A stretch of 7,758 nucleotides of DNA from positions 1 to 7,758 of the forward strand of contig CAKUTF010000066.1 in assembly GCA_934691725.1 (NCBI GenBank). Reading direction: 5' to 3'. A program made the translations under genes and the position numbers. The notes under the pieces are model-generated. The model did not search any database, had not been told where the DNA came from, and worked only from the letters and a program-made list of their open reading frames with translations. The DNA is from an uncultured Fibrobacter sp. Lineage in GTDB: Bacteria > Fibrobacterota > Fibrobacteria > Fibrobacterales > Fibrobacteraceae. The stretch's first letter is position 1; each line of letters starts with the position of its first letter. This document shows positions 6,402 through 7,758 of this stretch, piece after piece.

Positions 6402-7758
6402 TTATTCTTCCCAGCCGTCTTCGGTCGAAGAGGAATCGCTCGAAACATTTTCCCCGGCGACAGCTTCCGCCTCTTCGGGTTCTTCAGGCACCGCCGTCTT
6501 TTGAGGATCTTCCGAAGCGACAGGCTTAGCGGATTCCGCGGGAACCGCCTTGACCTTCGCCGGTTCCGAAAGCGGGAACTTCCCGATATAATTGTGCACA
6601 ATCCGCGGCGTTACAAAAATCACCAGATCGCTCTTCGCCACGGTTTTCTTTGTGTACTTGAACAGATTCCCGAGAACCGGAATGTCCATCAGGAACGGAA
6701 TGCCGGATTCGGTTTCCCGATGCTCGTTCCGCGTCAGGCCGCCAATCACAACCGTCTCGCCGTCACCGACCACCACTTTCGTCTGCGCTTCCTGCTTGCT
6801 GATGACGACCTGGCCCATGTTGTCGTAGCTATAGGAATCGTTTTGCGGATGAAGATCCAGCATAATGCGGTTATCGCCAGAAACGTGCGGCGTCACCACC
6901 AGCTTGATGCCCGTTTCCACCAGCTGCGTCGAAGATTCCCCGTCGTCATCGATAACGCGAATCGAAATCTGGTCGCCCATAAAAATCTGCGCTTCCACAT
7001 TGTCCATCGTCGAAATTTGCGGAGTAGCGAGCACTTCCGTCGAAGCGTCCGAAAGGATGTTCGCAATCGCCACCTGGACATTGTTGTCAAGAACGCTCGC
7101 CGTAAGGGCGGTCGTTGCATTGCTTACCGAAGGCGATGTTCCATTCGCCGGAAGAGAGCTCATCGCAACACTTGTACGCGTTCCCGATCCGCCGCCGGAA
7201 GGCGTTCCCACGGTTCCCGGTGTGAGAGCGGTCGATCCCATTTTCGCCGTCCAGTCGACGCCCAGTTCGCGAGCGAGATCGCTCGACACGACAACCAGTT
7301 TCGCCGTAATCATTATCTGGAGCGTTTCGACGTCCAGTTCTTCGAGTGCGTTTTCCATCTGCTCGATACTCTTTTCGGTATCATAGACGATAATCGAATT
7401 CGTGCGTTCCACCGTCGTAATCTTGCCGCGCGCGGTCTTCATCGATTCCAGAACCTTGACAAGCTCCTCCGCCTTGGCGTGTTCCACCTGGAAATTTTTC
7501 CGTACAAGCGGCGCGTTGTTCGCTTCCGCGGCGAGCTTGTCCGCCAGCTTCTTCTGTTTTTCCTGGAACGCCGAGGAACGCTGCACATAGACATACTTGT
7601 CTTCTATCGTCCAGGTAAGGTCATACGTGTCGCATACCAGTTTCAACACGTCCTGCCACGATTTTTTCGTCACCTGGAGATTCGAAATCTTCCCCGAGAC
7701 ATCCGGAGCGAGAACGATGTCTATCCCCGCCATCGTGGAGATGGACTGGAACGCGGCG
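6402..7758 (-). CDS. PilQ-like outer-membrane secretin, 5' end beyond the window
   Basis: C-terminal portion of a secretin, the multimeric outer-membrane channel of type IV pili and type II secretion. The frame stays open to the right edge (AAFQSIST precedes the ATG at 7733), so that ATG is internal and the start is missing. Numbering from it, residues 1-52 finish an STN/N0-like domain (VLAPDVSGKI, SWQDVLKLV). Residues 80-135 form an N1-type ring domain. The secretin core begins near 138 and includes EVLATPQISTMDN (233-245), GIKLVVTP (275-282), VVVGDGETVVIGGL (320-333) and IPVLGNLF (351-358) through VIFVTPRIV (371-379). A Gly/Ser/Thr-rich insert occupies about 166-212, and an acidic Pro/Glu/Ser tail runs from about 383 to the end at 443. 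The N0-type domain and the C-terminal core resemble PilQ more than GspD, so type IV pilus assembly is the best guess. Other pil genes would be expected to the right but are not visible. A strong terminator follows. Confidence 0.9.
   Translation of the reverse strand, partial: AAFQSISTMAGIDIVLAPDVSGKISNLQVTKKSWQDVLKLVCDTYDLTWTIEDKYVYVQRSSAFQEKQKKLADKLAAEANNAPLVRKNFQVEHAKAEELVKVLESMKTARGKITTVERTNSIIVYDTEKSIEQMENALEELDVETLQIMITAKLVVVSSDLARELGVDWTAKMGSTALTPGTVGTPSGGGSGTRTSVAMSSLPANGTSPSVSNATTALTASVLDNNVQVAIANILSDASTEVLATPQISTMDNVEAQIFMGDQISIRVIDDDGESSTQLVETGIKLVVTPHVSGDNRIMLDLHPQNDSYSYDNMGQVVISKQEAQTKVVVGDGETVVIGGLTRNEHRETESGIPFLMDIPVLGNLFKYTKKTVAKSDLVIFVTPRIVHNYIGKFPLSEPAKVKAVPAESAKPVASEDPQKTAVPEEPEEAEAVAGENVSSDSSSTEDGWEE

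Noticed and set aside
6865..7386. Plus-strand open frame antisense to the secretin gene
   Set aside because: The composition is low-complexity Ser/Thr/Val, a mirror of the secretin codons, and no domain or ribosome binding site supports it.
7731..7733. ATG at 7733 as the true start of the secretin
   Set aside because: The frame stays open upstream and encodes AAFQSIST, which fits the beginning of the N0-like domain. The domain would be cut if translation began here.
1..7758. CRISPR arrays, tRNA or rRNA genes, insertion sequences, phage genes, defence systems
   Set aside because: No regularly spaced repeats, cloverleaf-type segments, transposase motifs or toxin/nuclease genes were seen. Nearly all of the window is occupied by five housekeeping-type genes.

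Overview
The window holds five protein-coding genes and almost no spare DNA. It looks like a chromosomal housekeeping stretch of a diderm (Gram-negative-type) bacterium: it encodes an outer-membrane secretin and a peptidoglycan-precursor enzyme, and it shows no phage, IS, CRISPR, tRNA or rRNA signal. Base composition and codon use look even across all five genes (moderately GC-rich, frequent TTC/GAA/CGG/CCG, Glu mostly GAA). The phylum cannot be fixed from the sequence alone. My low-confidence guess from the protein flavour and compact layout is Fibrobacterota or a neighbouring phylum.

Layout, left to right. (1) Positions 1-48 are a short non-coding flank. (2) On the minus strand, rapA (1213-4161) is followed after 21 nt by proB (49-1191). 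They form a likely two-gene transcription unit coupling an RNA polymerase-recycling ATPase to the first enzyme of proline synthesis. No proA lies in the window. (3) A divergent start region of only 40 bp (4162-4201) separates rapA from the rightward pair. (4) On the plus strand, a GYF_2/RDD membrane protein gene (4202-5002) is followed after 5 nt by murA (5008-6276). The murA Shine-Dalgarno lies inside the end of the upstream gene, so the two are very likely co-transcribed and perhaps translationally coupled. (5) A convergent intergenic region (6277-6401) carries an intrinsic terminator whose base pairing and U-tract favour the minus strand. (6) On the minus strand, the 3' part of a PilQ-like secretin gene runs off the right edge (6402 to beyond 7758).

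Functionally, the right half concerns the cell envelope: MurA makes the first committed peptidoglycan precursor, the RDD protein sits in the inner membrane, and the secretin forms an outer-membrane channel, probably for type IV pili. The left half is transcription maintenance plus amino-acid synthesis. I see no clear previously undescribed system. The points most worth a second look are the full-length RapA and its pairing with proB, the GYF_2-RDD protein tied to murA, the very tight divergent start region without Shine-Dalgarno sequences, and the low-complexity insert and acidic tail of the secretin.
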